Part shown: positions 1 through 8,190 of the stretch, piece after piece
How positions within the stretch are numbered: position 1 is the stretch's first letter
Layout: every line of letters starts with the position of its first letter
Assembly: GCF_937881195.1 (NCBI RefSeq)
Contig: NZ_CALGFC010000037.1
Coordinates: forward strand, 1-22,621
Direction: 5' to 3'
Source of the DNA: an uncultured Methanobrevibacter sp.
GTDB taxonomy: Archaea > Methanobacteriota > Methanobacteria > Methanobacteriales > Methanobacteriaceae
DNA: 22,621 nucleotides
The notes under the pieces: model-generated
The model's input: the letters and a program-made list of their open reading frames with translations, nothing else
Databases searched by the model: none
Told to the model about the DNA's origin: nothing
Program-made: the position numbers and the translations under genes

Positions 1-63
1 ATAAAATTAATAAAATTAATAAAATTAATAAAATTAATAAAATTAATAAAATTAATAAAATTA
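1..63. repeat. 9-bp tandem repeat array (at least 7 copies)
   Basis: Seven perfect copies of ATAAAATTA start at the first base of the window, so the array may continue outside it. It begins 5 bases after the stop codon of the nucleotidyltransferase gene, which is read leftwards into it. On the other strand the unit is TTAATTTTA, the same unit that is used as coding sequence in the DUF116 gene near 12022-12111. The array may act as an oligo-T-rich transcription end on the minus strand, but that is inference. Confidence 0.9.
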
Positions 64-67
64 AAAA

Positions 68-745
68 TCAAATGTTATCTAATATAAATTTATAGTCTTC
101 ATGTTGATTAATATTAATCAATTCAATAGGACTATCTTCTTTTACACCATAAAATTCTATTCCATTCCTAAAAACTTTTCTAATAATTGGATTTAGATTA
201 TTATCTTCTTCTTTAAGATAATCGAGGAAAATATTTTTATTAGCTATAAAAGGCATTCCTAAACCATCTGGACTATCTAAAATACCATATTTTTCTCTTC
301 TAAGAATAGAAACAGAATTTTCAGGATTTTTTAAATTAAATAAAGAATCGATAATGTTTTTATATGTTTTAGAACTTATAGTAGGTTGGTCTCCAGCTGA
401 ACAAAGAACATAATCATTACTAGAATGTTTCAAACCATTTAATAGAGAATATGAAAGACCCACATTTATATCTTTATTTTCAACAATCTTAACCCTATCA
501 TCATCAATAGTAATATTAGCTAAAATCTTTTTTATATCCTCAGCATAATGACCTAAAACAACAATACATTCATCAACCCCGGATAATAAAATATTATCAA
601 TTGTTGTTTCAATAACTGTTTTTTCACTATCTTCTCTAGGAAAAGGAAGTAATAATTTATTCTTAATAGAAATTCCTTTTTTAATTTGACTTTTTTTCAT
701 GCGAGAATTAAGACCCGCAGCCGTTATAACACTAGATATCAACAT
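68..745 (-). CDS. MobA-like NTP transferase, probably of the pseudomurein cluster
   Basis: This 225-residue protein has the GT-A nucleotidyltransferase layout. The N-terminus reads VITAAGLNSRM, matching the AAGxSxRM nucleotide-binding loop, and a conserved Lys follows in NKLLLPF. An acidic metal-site motif is in CSAGDQP near residue 120, and a DGLGMPF stretch comes later, as in MobA/MocA-type enzymes. Such enzymes join a nucleotide to a phosphorylated substrate. A MobA-like transferase is reported near the Mur-like ligases of pseudomurein-making archaea, so a role in activating a wall precursor is likelier here than molybdenum cofactor synthesis. It starts 8 bases after the VanW-like gene ends, and its ribosome site (TAGGG) uses the stop codon of that gene, so the two are probably co-translated. 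The exact substrate cannot be read from sequence. Confidence 0.75.
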   Translation of the reverse strand: MLISSVITAAGLNSRMKKSQIKKGISIKNKLLLPFPREDSEKTVIETTIDNILLSGVDECIVVLGHYAEDIKKILANITIDDDRVKIVENKDINVGLSYSLLNGLKHSSNDYVLCSAGDQPTISSKTYKNIIDSLFNLKNPENSVSILRREKYGILDSPDGLGMPFIANKNIFLDYLKEEDNNLNPIIRKVFRNGIEFYGVKEDSPIELININQHEDYKFILDNI

Positions 746-753
746 TTTTAGCC

Positions 754-1998
754 CTAAGATGTATTATTAATTGAAGAATTACTACTATTAACTTTCACAT
801 CATCAGGGATCATTTCAATCATTTTCGCATGAATAACCATACCAGTACCTTCACCTTCAGTCCACATAACTATTTTAATAGGATAATCTAAGGTATTATT
901 TACTTTGATACCAGAACCAGGATTAACACCAAAGTTTACAGCATCATGATCCCCATTCATTCCTATAGGAAGTGAAAATCCCATAGCTAATGCAATAGAC
1001 CTTAATGTTCTAGCTGGAGGACATACACCATGTGATGCACCACCACCTGGAGCTTTAGGATCAGAGGAAATTGCAAAGTCATTTATATCCGTACCAGAAG
1101 AACTTGAGTTAGGAGGAATAACAGTATTATTCCATGCTTTTACAAATTGTTTAGCATTATAAGCACGATTAGCATCATTATACTCAGGATAAGATCCTAA
1201 GTAAGTATAAGCATCAGTAACAGAATACTCTTTATAATTTACCTTATAAACAATGACTGGGGATCCAGAAGGATAATTATAGGTATAATTTGATACATTT
1301 TCCCCAAATAGCTCTTTTATCTCATTAGGTTTAATTAAAGTCCTATTATCTGAAAAATCTGATAATCCATAATCTAAAGTTAAATTATCCCCAATGCTTG
1401 ATTGATTAAACCAACTTTCAACATCTTCACCTGAAATATACTTGTGAGGAACAGTATTATTGTTAATATCATTTTCCCCAATAGAGTTTATAGTTTTATT
1501 ATCCTCAACAATATCTATACCATTTTCAGTTTTAACTGCAATTGTATAAGGAGTTTTATATCCCCAAACAAAATTATCTGGAGCTTTAACCATTAACTTA
1601 TTATTTTCTTCAGTTAAAACACCAGGTCCTGAAAAACCTGTTGCAGCACCAGAATCTGAAATTCCCGAACTTGAAAATTCATAAACTGGTAAAGGAACAG
1701 TACCTGATGAAATAGACACAAAAACACTAGTGAAATCCAAAACTTTCAATCTATCCCACAAATAATCAATATTTGTAACAATAGGATATTTATCAATTTT
1801 TGATTCATCAACAACTGATTCTCCTGCAAAAACTGTTTTACCTAATGGATATTTAGCTACTTTGCTTACATTACCTGAGAATCCATGCTCTCCTATAAAA
1901 GAAAATGGCACCATGATTAATATTAAAGCCAATAAACCAATAATCACCATAAGTGACCAACGTGTTCTTCCTTTCAAAATATCATATCCCCGAAACAT
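754..1998 (-). CDS. Membrane-anchored VanW/YoaR-like protein
   Basis: The 414-residue protein has a short basic N-terminus and one membrane segment at about residues 15-33, so most of it should lie outside the cell. The C-terminal quarter carries what looks like the VanW signature: a GGG stretch, then CPPARTLRSIA, then NFGVNPGSG and NNTLDYPIKI. In bacterial YoaR/VanW proteins a similar order (GGGxCQxSTTLYNA, then KNNTDYPI) is conserved. The middle is rich in Asn, Ser and possible N-glycosylation sites, fitting an outside location. The molecular function of VanW domains is unknown; the family is tied to cell-wall biology and was named in vancomycin-resistance operons. It lies 30 bases after the fused Mur ligase and 8 before the nucleotidyltransferase, which suggests a wall-assembly role. 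No clear ribosome site precedes the ATG. Confidence 0.55.
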   Translation of the reverse strand: MFRGYDILKGRTRWSLMVIIGLLALILIMVPFSFIGEHGFSGNVSKVAKYPLGKTVFAGESVVDESKIDKYPIVTNIDYLWDRLKVLDFTSVFVSISSGTVPLPVYEFSSSGISDSGAATGFSGPGVLTEENNKLMVKAPDNFVWGYKTPYTIAVKTENGIDIVEDNKTINSIGENDINNNTVPHKYISGEDVESWFNQSSIGDNLTLDYGLSDFSDNRTLIKPNEIKELFGENVSNYTYNYPSGSPVIVYKVNYKEYSVTDAYTYLGSYPEYNDANRAYNAKQFVKAWNNTVIPPNSSSSGTDINDFAISSDPKAPGGGASHGVCPPARTLRSIALAMGFSLPIGMNGDHDAVNFGVNPGSGIKVNNTLDYPIKIVMWTEGEGTGMVIHAKMIEMIPDDVKVNSSNSSINNTS

Positions 1999-2028
1999 TT
2001 ATAATAAACTAAACCAAATTTTAAAAAT

Positions 2029-5000
2029 TCACTCCCTATTATCATTTACCTCACACAAAATTTCTTGGGAATATTTAAGTCCACCTTCCCCAATTATAAG
2101 AATAATATCATTATATGTATCATCAATAGTAGTATTAAAAGCTAAATTTAAAGCTTCTTTAACTTGTTCATAATTTGCTCCTAAAGTTCCAACCTTTTTA
2201 AAATTTTTACTAGATTTTATATCCATTATTTCACATTTATTATCTTCTAAATCTTTTATAAGTTTTGAAGATTCAAAAGCTGAAAAAGAAGCAGGAATCA
2301 GAATATCTGCTTTAGAAAGAAGTTTAGCTATCTCTAAATCTCCTTCAGACCCACTTTCTGAAGAGATAGTATTAACAATAATAAGTCTTCCATTAGCTAA
2401 TTTTTCATCATTATTCATAAAATTAGAAACAGTTTGAATTATTGATTTAACACCTGCAGGATTATGAGCATAATCAAGAATTATCTTAGGATTCTCATTG
2501 ATAATTTCTAACCTTCCCTTAACACCTTCAAAAGAATTAATTCCTCTTGCAATATCATTAATATCTACCCCAGAAAGCCATGCTCCAGTAGCAGCAGCTA
2601 ATGAATTATAAACATTAGCTATTGAACCATTTTTCAAAGTAATATCTACTTCTTGTTCATGAATTTTTAATGTATATTTTATAGAAGAATCTTCCTTATC
2701 AAAAATTAAATTTCTAGCTTCAACATCCAAATCAGGATTTTTAAAACCACAATCACAATTATATGAACCTAAATGACCTAAATAATGAATATTATAATTT
2801 AATTCTTTGCCACAAACAGGACAATTTCTTGATTCTTCAAAAATATCCATATTATCAATAATAGAATTATTTTGATCATTAGAAATATTATTAATACCAA
2901 AGAATAATAAATCTTCATTATCTTTTGAATTACCAATATAGCTAACAATAGGATCATCAGCACATAATATTAAGTTATCAGCTACATCAACAATTTCTTT
3001 TTTACAATTAATATAATCATTAAAACTTCCATTAGCTAAATGATCTTTAGTTATATTAGTAATAATGCCAGTATCTACTTCTGCATTTTTAGATATATTT
3101 TTTATCTCACCAGCATTACCAAAGGTCCCAATTTCAATGACAGCTACATCACCATCAAGTTTTGATTGTAAAGAAGGGATAAATTCAGTATTGCCTTGCA
3201 TATTAAGATAATGTTCTGGAACTTTTAATCCTGCTGTTCTAAAAATATTTTTAAGAATTTCCCTTGTAGTTGTTTTTCCATTAGTACCAGTTACTCCAAA
3301 AACTAGTTTAGCAGATCTGAAAAATTTGAATATTTCATCAATACCAAATATTGGAATAGAATTAGAATCTTCAGAAGATTTTAGACTACCTAAAATGGTA
3401 TTCAAATCATCTAAAAACTTTTTATTGTTAAATAAACTTGGAGCTAAAAAGATTGAAGAAGCATCTGATAAAATTTCCTTATTTAAATCACTATCTAATT
3501 CTAAGTTGATACCTTCAGTTTCGAAAATTGATTTTAAATGAGTTTCTTTTGCAGAATCAGAAATTGTAACATCAACACCATTTCCAGCTAAAACTCTTGA
3601 GATTAAACTTCCAACAGTTCCACATCCACCCACAATAATTACTTTTCCTGAAATAGCTTTATAAAAATTTATAGCATATTTAATATCATTTTTAACATTA
3701 TCATAAGCATTTACAACACCAGGACCAATATGTAGAATTGTATCCTCACTATTAGCTAATGATAATGCATTGAAAATAGATTCACCGACATTAGTAGTTA
3801 TATAACTTTCAATTTCAGAATTAACACTGAAAGCACCATCTAAAACTTCAAAAGCAGCATCAGTATCAATAAATTCAGTAGTCTCATTTTTTGAAGATAC
3901 AATTAATATATCAACAATCTTTCCGAGAACCTCTCCAATTTTAAATTTATCCCTTGAAGTTAAAGTATCTGGATTATCTAAACTTAATATCAATTTTCCA
4001 GGAATATCTAAACCAGAGAATAATTTTTCCATACTTTCTGGATTATGTGCAGCATCCATAAAAATATTTATTCCATTTAATTTATCAATTTTCTCAAATC
4101 TTCCTTTAACACCATTGAAAGTTGCAATACGATTTATTGCATCTTCTAAATCAATACCCATAATTAAAGAACTTAATATTGTAGCTAAAGAATTTTCAAC
4201 ATTTATCATTCCAGGAACTTTAATTTTAACCTTAGTTTCAAATGGGGGAATAGTTTTTCTTGAAAAGTTTCCACAGTGACAATTAGTACTATTACAATTA
4301 GTACAAACTAAAGTTGGAATTTCTTTAGATTTAATATCATAAGTTGAACCATCTAACCCATATAATTCAATATTATCTGCAATTATATCATATTCAACAT
4401 TTTTATTATAATAAATTTCTTCTTCAAATTCAATTTTTTGAGGATTTTGAAGACCATAAACAATATAATCATGATTGAATGTATTTAATCTACTACTAAT
4501 AATTGGGTCATCACCATTAGCAAGAACTAAACCATTTTCTTTAAGAAGATTTTCAATAGCTATGTTTCTCTCAATATAATCTTCATAATTTTTAAATTCA
4601 TCCATATGGTCAGGAGTTAAATTAGTTATAACACAACAATCAAGTTCAAGACCATCAGCCATTCTAATAGTCCCATGAGGAAGTTCAAAAATAGCTAAAT
4701 CCTTATCTTCACATTCTGAATTAACAACCATTTCAACTAAACCTTCAATTACTAAGGAATCTTGAAGAGAGGAAAAAATAAGAGTATTAAATTTATCCAT
4801 TAAAGAAAAATTTATCATATTGGTAGTTGTAGTTTTACCATCAGTTCCAGCTATTCCAATCATTGGGATAGCTATCAATGAGTTTAAAATTTTTCCAACA
4901 TCATTATTTTCAATTATTTCTAACTTTCCTTCAGATGAAAGTTCATATATTTTTTTAATAAAATCAACTGTTTTAGGAATATTAGGAGATATATATACTG

Positions 5001-5220
5001 CATCAGGGAAATTTAAAAGATCAAAATCATGATTTCCTAATTCAAAATTAATACCTCTTTCTTTGAGGATTTTTATCCTTTTTTGTGCTTTTTTTGGAAG
5101 ATTATCAAATGAATTAGCATCAGTAACAATAACCTCTTTTTTTAAATAATTGAAAAGATTAGCTACTGGCCTTCCAGCGTTACCTGCACCAACAACAAGA
5201 ATATTTTTTCCAAAAAACAC
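2029..5220 (-). CDS. Fused double Mur ligase (pseudomurein peptide ligase type)
   Basis: Two complete Mur ligase modules of about 530 residues sit in one chain. Each has a Rossmann-like first domain (NILVVGAGNAG at the start; KVIIVGGCGTVG near residue 530), an ATP loop (GTDGKTTTT near 130; GTNGKTTTR near 650) and later conserved His/Asn-Pro motifs (DAAHNPES; DYAHNPAG). Mur ligases join an amino acid to a growing wall peptide using ATP. Each module has a cysteine cluster inside its central domain: CTNCNSTNCHC near 310, and CPVCG with YNCDCG near 804-832. The second closely resembles the zinc ribbon of MurT. GTG at 5220 is chosen as start because GAGGTG lies 4 bases upstream; TTG at 5232 would include that site in the coding region. 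The amino acids added cannot be deduced. The gene leads the operon with the VanW-like and MobA-like genes. Confidence 0.8.
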   Translation of the reverse strand: MFFGKNILVVGAGNAGRPVANLFNYLKKEVIVTDANSFDNLPKKAQKRIKILKERGINFELGNHDFDLLNFPDAVYISPNIPKTVDFIKKIYELSSEGKLEIIENNDVGKILNSLIAIPMIGIAGTDGKTTTTNMINFSLMDKFNTLIFSSLQDSLVIEGLVEMVVNSECEDKDLAIFELPHGTIRMADGLELDCCVITNLTPDHMDEFKNYEDYIERNIAIENLLKENGLVLANGDDPIISSRLNTFNHDYIVYGLQNPQKIEFEEEIYYNKNVEYDIIADNIELYGLDGSTYDIKSKEIPTLVCTNCNSTNCHCGNFSRKTIPPFETKVKIKVPGMINVENSLATILSSLIMGIDLEDAINRIATFNGVKGRFEKIDKLNGINIFMDAAHNPESMEKLFSGLDIPGKLILSLDNPDTLTSRDKFKIGEVLGKIVDILIVSSKNETTEFIDTDAAFEVLDGAFSVNSEIESYITTNVGESIFNALSLANSEDTILHIGPGVVNAYDNVKNDIKYAINFYKAISGKVIIVGGCGTVGSLISRVLAGNGVDVTISDSAKETHLKSIFETEGINLELDSDLNKEILSDASSIFLAPSLFNNKKFLDDLNTILGSLKSSEDSNSIPIFGIDEIFKFFRSAKLVFGVTGTNGKTTTREILKNIFRTAGLKVPEHYLNMQGNTEFIPSLQSKLDGDVAVIEIGTFGNAGEIKNISKNAEVDTGIITNITKDHLANGSFNDYINCKKEIVDVADNLILCADDPIVSYIGNSKDNEDLLFFGINNISNDQNNSIIDNMDIFEESRNCPVCGKELNYNIHYLGHLGSYNCDCGFKNPDLDVEARNLIFDKEDSSIKYTLKIHEQEVDITLKNGSIANVYNSLAAATGAWLSGVDINDIARGINSFEGVKGRLEIINENPKIILDYAHNPAGVKSIIQTVSNFMNNDEKLANGRLIIVNTISSESGSEGDLEIAKLLSKADILIPASFSAFESSKLIKDLEDNKCEIMDIKSSKNFKKVGTLGANYEQVKEALNLAFNTTIDDTYNDIILIIGEGGLKYSQEILCEVNDNRE

Positions 5221-5484
5221 ACTACACCTCAATAAGAATTAATTTAAATAAATTAAAAAATTATAAGTTAACTATCAATAGAATATATAATTAAATTTTA
5301 TATTTGTAAATTTAAGTATATAATTATTACTATTAATCTAAATATTCAAATAATATATTACTATTAAACAAAATATCCCAATAAATCCAATATTTTCATC
5401 ATTTATTATATGAATAATAGTAAAAAGGTAGAGAATAACTTTTAAAAAAATTAATTATAATATAAATCATATTAAATAGGTTAT

Positions 5485-6885
5485 TTAATCACAAATATCA
5501 GATAATGCCTTTAAACGTTCTTGAATTTCAATTATTTTTTCCTGTCCATTTCCTCCAATAAAGATTGCATCTTCATGAGAATATTCAGCTATAAATCCAA
5601 TAATCTCATCAAGATTATTAGCAACTTCAATTCTTCCTTCATATCCAATAGATTTTAATCTATATAATCCATGATCAACAGTATCATCTAAACCCGGAAA
5701 TAGAACTATTACTTCAGGATTTGAATTAGCTACAGTATTAAGTATATCAAAGCGATGTTTTTCATTAACCCTTGGAGTTCCAACAAAAGCAGCGTAAAAA
5801 TATTTTTCATCTAATAATGATTTAACTGCATCCGAATTATCTGTTTTTCCAATGAATATTTTTGAATCATTTAATTCAAAAATTTTTAATCTTCCTTCCA
5901 CTGGTTTGAAATTTTTTAAAGTATTAACAATAACATCACCACTAACCCCAAGATAAGTGGCTATTGAACTAGCTAATCCTGCATTTAATCTATTAAACTT
6001 TCCAAAAACCTTCAATTCTCCCAAATACTCATCATAAGAAAATATTTCAGAATTTTTATTAGATTCAATTTCATTATCATTTAAAAATAAATTTTCATCC
6101 TCATCCATAATTGATTCAGATTCATCATCAAGAACTTTTTCAGATTTATTATCATCTAATTCTTGATTAATTAGATTATTTTCAAATTCATCATAATAAT
6201 TTAAATTTTTATCTAAAAATGTTTTTTTACCATTAGAAAATTTTATAACTTTACTTTTATAATTTTCAAGAGATTCATGAACATCCATATGATCATTGCC
6301 AATATTAGTTAAACCAATTAAATCAAAATCAAAGCAATAATCACAATAAGATAAAGTCATATCACAAACTTCAATTAGAATTATATCATAATCTTCATTT
6401 TCAGCTTCAAGAATAATATCACAATATCCATTAAAGCCTCCACCAGCATTTCCACCAACAAGAACCTTTTTACCAGAATTTTCAAGGATTTCTTTAAGCA
6501 TATGAACAGTGGTTGTTTTACCATTTGTTCCAGTTATTCCAATAGTTGGAATATTTTTATGTTTTGTTAAAAAGTCACTAATATGATTTCCAGAAGATAC
6601 TATGTCCATAGCTAATTCAGTTTTCCACATACTTGGACTTAACATTACAGCATCACAGCTATCAATAGTTTCTATATCATTATACCCAAGATCAATTATT
6701 AAATTATTAGTTGAAATTGTGATTGCATTTTCATTGATAAAAAAACTATTATCCAAAGGAAGCTCTAAATCTTCTAAGTCTATGTCAGTTTTTAAATCAG
6801 TTGCATAGACATTCCAATTATTCTTTAAAAAAGCCATAGTAGCTTTTTTTCCTTCAACACCCAAACCAATAACTGCAGCTCTCAT
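5485..6885 (-). CDS. cfbE: Coenzyme F430 synthetase, Mur ligase family
   Basis: The 466-residue protein is a MurD-like ligase. It has an N-terminal Rossmann-like domain (AAVIGLGVEGKKA), the ATP loop GITGTNGKTTTVHML near residue 115, then NIGNDHMDVH and a C-terminal ligase domain starting near GRLKIFEL. The start AAVIGLGVEGKK, the loop GGNAGGGFNG and the Cys-rich EVCDMTLSYCDYCFDFD fit CfbE rather than wall ligases. CfbE performs the last F430 step: ATP-dependent ring closure of seco-F430 to form the cyclohexanone ring of the methyl-coenzyme M reductase cofactor. The nearby cfbC supports the call. It seems longer than usual because of an acidic, low-complexity insert at about residues 235-285. 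ATG at 6885 has only a weak ribosome site. A wall ligase is the main alternative, less likely. Confidence 0.75.
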   Translation of the reverse strand: MRAAVIGLGVEGKKATMAFLKNNWNVYATDLKTDIDLEDLELPLDNSFFINENAITISTNNLIIDLGYNDIETIDSCDAVMLSPSMWKTELAMDIVSSGNHISDFLTKHKNIPTIGITGTNGKTTTVHMLKEILENSGKKVLVGGNAGGGFNGYCDIILEAENEDYDIILIEVCDMTLSYCDYCFDFDLIGLTNIGNDHMDVHESLENYKSKVIKFSNGKKTFLDKNLNYYDEFENNLINQELDDNKSEKVLDDESESIMDEDENLFLNDNEIESNKNSEIFSYDEYLGELKVFGKFNRLNAGLASSIATYLGVSGDVIVNTLKNFKPVEGRLKIFELNDSKIFIGKTDNSDAVKSLLDEKYFYAAFVGTPRVNEKHRFDILNTVANSNPEVIVLFPGLDDTVDHGLYRLKSIGYEGRIEVANNLDEIIGFIAEYSHEDAIFIGGNGQEKIIEIQERLKALSDICD

Positions 6886-6974
6886 TTTATCAAATAAACT
6901 TTTATAAAAACATAAAATTTCAGGACTATATAATTTTTATAATGTATATTATATTATTAATATTATTTTAAGTT

Positions 6975-7114
6975 ATTTCTATAATCAATATCTAACTTAT
7001 CTATTTCTATAATAAATATCTAACTTATCTATTTCTATAATAAATATCTAACTTACCTATTTCTATAATAAATATCTAAATTATCTATTTTTATAATAAA
7101 TATCAAATTTATTT
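6975..7114. repeat. 28-bp tandem repeat, 5 copies
   Basis: Five units start at 6975, 7003, 7031, 7059 and 7087, exactly 28 bases apart. The core is TTTCTATAATAAATATCTAA. The inner copies are almost perfect and the first and last are degraded, as is usual for arrays that change by slippage or unequal exchange. The array lies about 90 bases upstream of the cfbE start. Confidence 0.9.
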
Positions 7115-7120
7115 TTATAT

Positions 7121-7182
7121 AATAATATTAGATTTAATAGAGTATAATTAAAATAATATTAGATTTAATAGAGCATAATTAA
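7121..7182. repeat. 31-bp tandem repeat, 2 copies
   Basis: Two 31-base units start at 7121 and 7152 and differ at one position (GAGTATAA versus GAGCATAA). A partial third unit (AATAATATTA) follows at 7183. The array directly follows the 28-bp array but is unrelated to it. Confidence 0.85.
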
Positions 7183-7320
7183 AATAATATTAATATTATT
7201 AATATTACAAAAACATGTGAATAGTAATAATTCAATCATAAGGTTATATTATATAATTATTATATACAGTTACTATATAAATAATTTATATATTTTTTAT
7301 AAGCCAAATATTTTATAAGA

Positions 7321-7374
7321 AATATTATATAGATGATTTATTGTAAAAATATTATATAGATAATTTATTTTAAA
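7321..7374. repeat. 27-bp tandem repeat, 2 copies
   Basis: Units start at 7321 and 7348 and share AATATTATATAGAT followed by ATTTATT, with a few changes. Confidence 0.75.
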
Positions 7375-7472
7375 ATATTAATAGATATTAGATTAATACA
7401 TAATTTTTAACATAATAATTAAAAATAAATCTAATCTAAAATTATAAATCTAGCTAAAAATAAATTTAATTA

Positions 7473-7514
7473 AAAAAAATATAGCTAAAAAAATATAGCT
7501 AAAAAAATATAGCT
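7473..7514. repeat. 14-bp tandem repeat, 3 copies
   Basis: Three perfect copies of AAAAAAATATAGCT are flanked on both sides by the related string TAGCTAAAAATAAATTTA (about 7451 and 7510). This outer pair suggests the array grew inside a duplicated segment. It lies about 75 bases before the start of the MTH538-like gene. Confidence 0.85.
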
Positions 7515-7588
7515 AAAAATAAATTTAAATCAATTAATATAAAAATAAAAATAATTTAATCATAAAATAAAAAATCAGAGGGTTGATA

Positions 7589-8008
7589 ATGTTTGAAGAA
7601 GATATAGATAATAAAATTTATAATCTCCTTATAAGTAATGGAATTGATGAAAATCAAGAATATCCTAAATTCGTGGAAAAATTATATTCTAAGGTTGATT
7701 TTCTATGGAAAGAATCTGTTCCAGGATCTTATTCACATTTAACTGAGAGATTTTTTAGTAAAATTGATGTAATTATAATTTTATCAGGATTATATGAGAA
7801 TAATAGTGAGAAATTTGATGCACTTATTAAAGCAAGTCAAAAATTTGAAAAACCAATAGTTTTAGTAAGACCTTATGGTGTTGAAGAAGTTCCAGAAGAA
7901 TTAGAATCAATAGCTACTACTTTAGTTGGTTGGAATGCTAATTGTATAGTTGATAATATAAAAGGAGCTATGAACTTAAATTTAGATGAAGATTTAGATT
8001 TAGACTAA
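7589..8008 (+). CDS. MTH538-like small protein (TIR/flavodoxin-like fold)
   Basis: The 139-residue protein resembles, from memory, MTH538 of Methanothermobacter, a small protein with a flavodoxin- or receiver-like fold assigned to a TIR-like family. Shared signs are the buried strand DVIIILSGLYENN, a helix of the type KFDALIKASQKF, then the strand and loop KPIVLVRPYGVEEVPEEL, then TTLVGWNANCIVDNIKGAM. The first 40 residues are specific to this protein and the tail is acidic (DLDEDLDLD). No enzyme activity is assigned: MTH538 itself has no established function and no catalytic Glu of NADase TIR domains is obvious. ATG at 7589 is chosen because GAGGG lies six bases upstream; an upstream in-frame TTG at 7583 overlaps that spacing. 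It stands alone, divergent from cfbE and convergent with the DUF371 gene. Confidence 0.6.
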   Translation: MFEEDIDNKIYNLLISNGIDENQEYPKFVEKLYSKVDFLWKESVPGSYSHLTERFFSKIDVIIILSGLYENNSEKFDALIKASQKFEKPIVLVRPYGVEEVPEELESIATTLVGWNANCIVDNIKGAMNLNLDEDLDLD

Positions 8009-8017
8009 AATTCAAAA

Positions 8018-8190
8018 TTTATCTAAATAATTATCCCAAATTTATATAATACAATTATATTAAGTTTTATCTAAATAATTATCTAAAATTTTATATAATA
8101 TTATAATCTTGAGTTTTATCTAAATAATTACCTAAAATTTTATATAATATTATAATCTTGAGTTTTATCTAAATAATTATCTCAAATTTA
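8018..8190. repeat. About 49-bp tandem repeat spanning the DUF371 gene 3' end
   Basis: The string TTTATCTAAATAATTA recurs at 8018, 8066, 8115 and 8164, that is every 48-49 bases, and the sequence between copies is nearly identical for the central units (for example TATAATCTTGAG). The last unit contains the stop codon and the final residues (FEIII) of the DUF371 protein, so the array either grew from, or invaded, the end of that gene. It fills the space between two convergent genes. Confidence 0.9.

Larger units (their letters stand above)
6886..7588. other. Repeat-filled divergent intergenic region
   Basis: About 700 bases separate cfbE (leftward) from the MTH538-like gene (rightward). No convincing gene or structured RNA was seen. 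The stretch is extremely AT-rich and is largely made of four unrelated short tandem arrays, listed separately. It must hold promoters for both flanking genes, but the base composition gives too many TATA-like strings to choose one. Confidence 0.7.

Noticed and set aside
6975..7114. TATCTAAC in the 28-bp repeats as further TetR operators
   Set aside because: Only eight bases are shared with operator 1 and the GATAGAT half is missing; expected by chance in such AT-rich DNA.
6975..7514. CRISPR array
   Set aside because: The repeats are directly tandem with no unique spacers, AT-only in character, and no cas genes are near.
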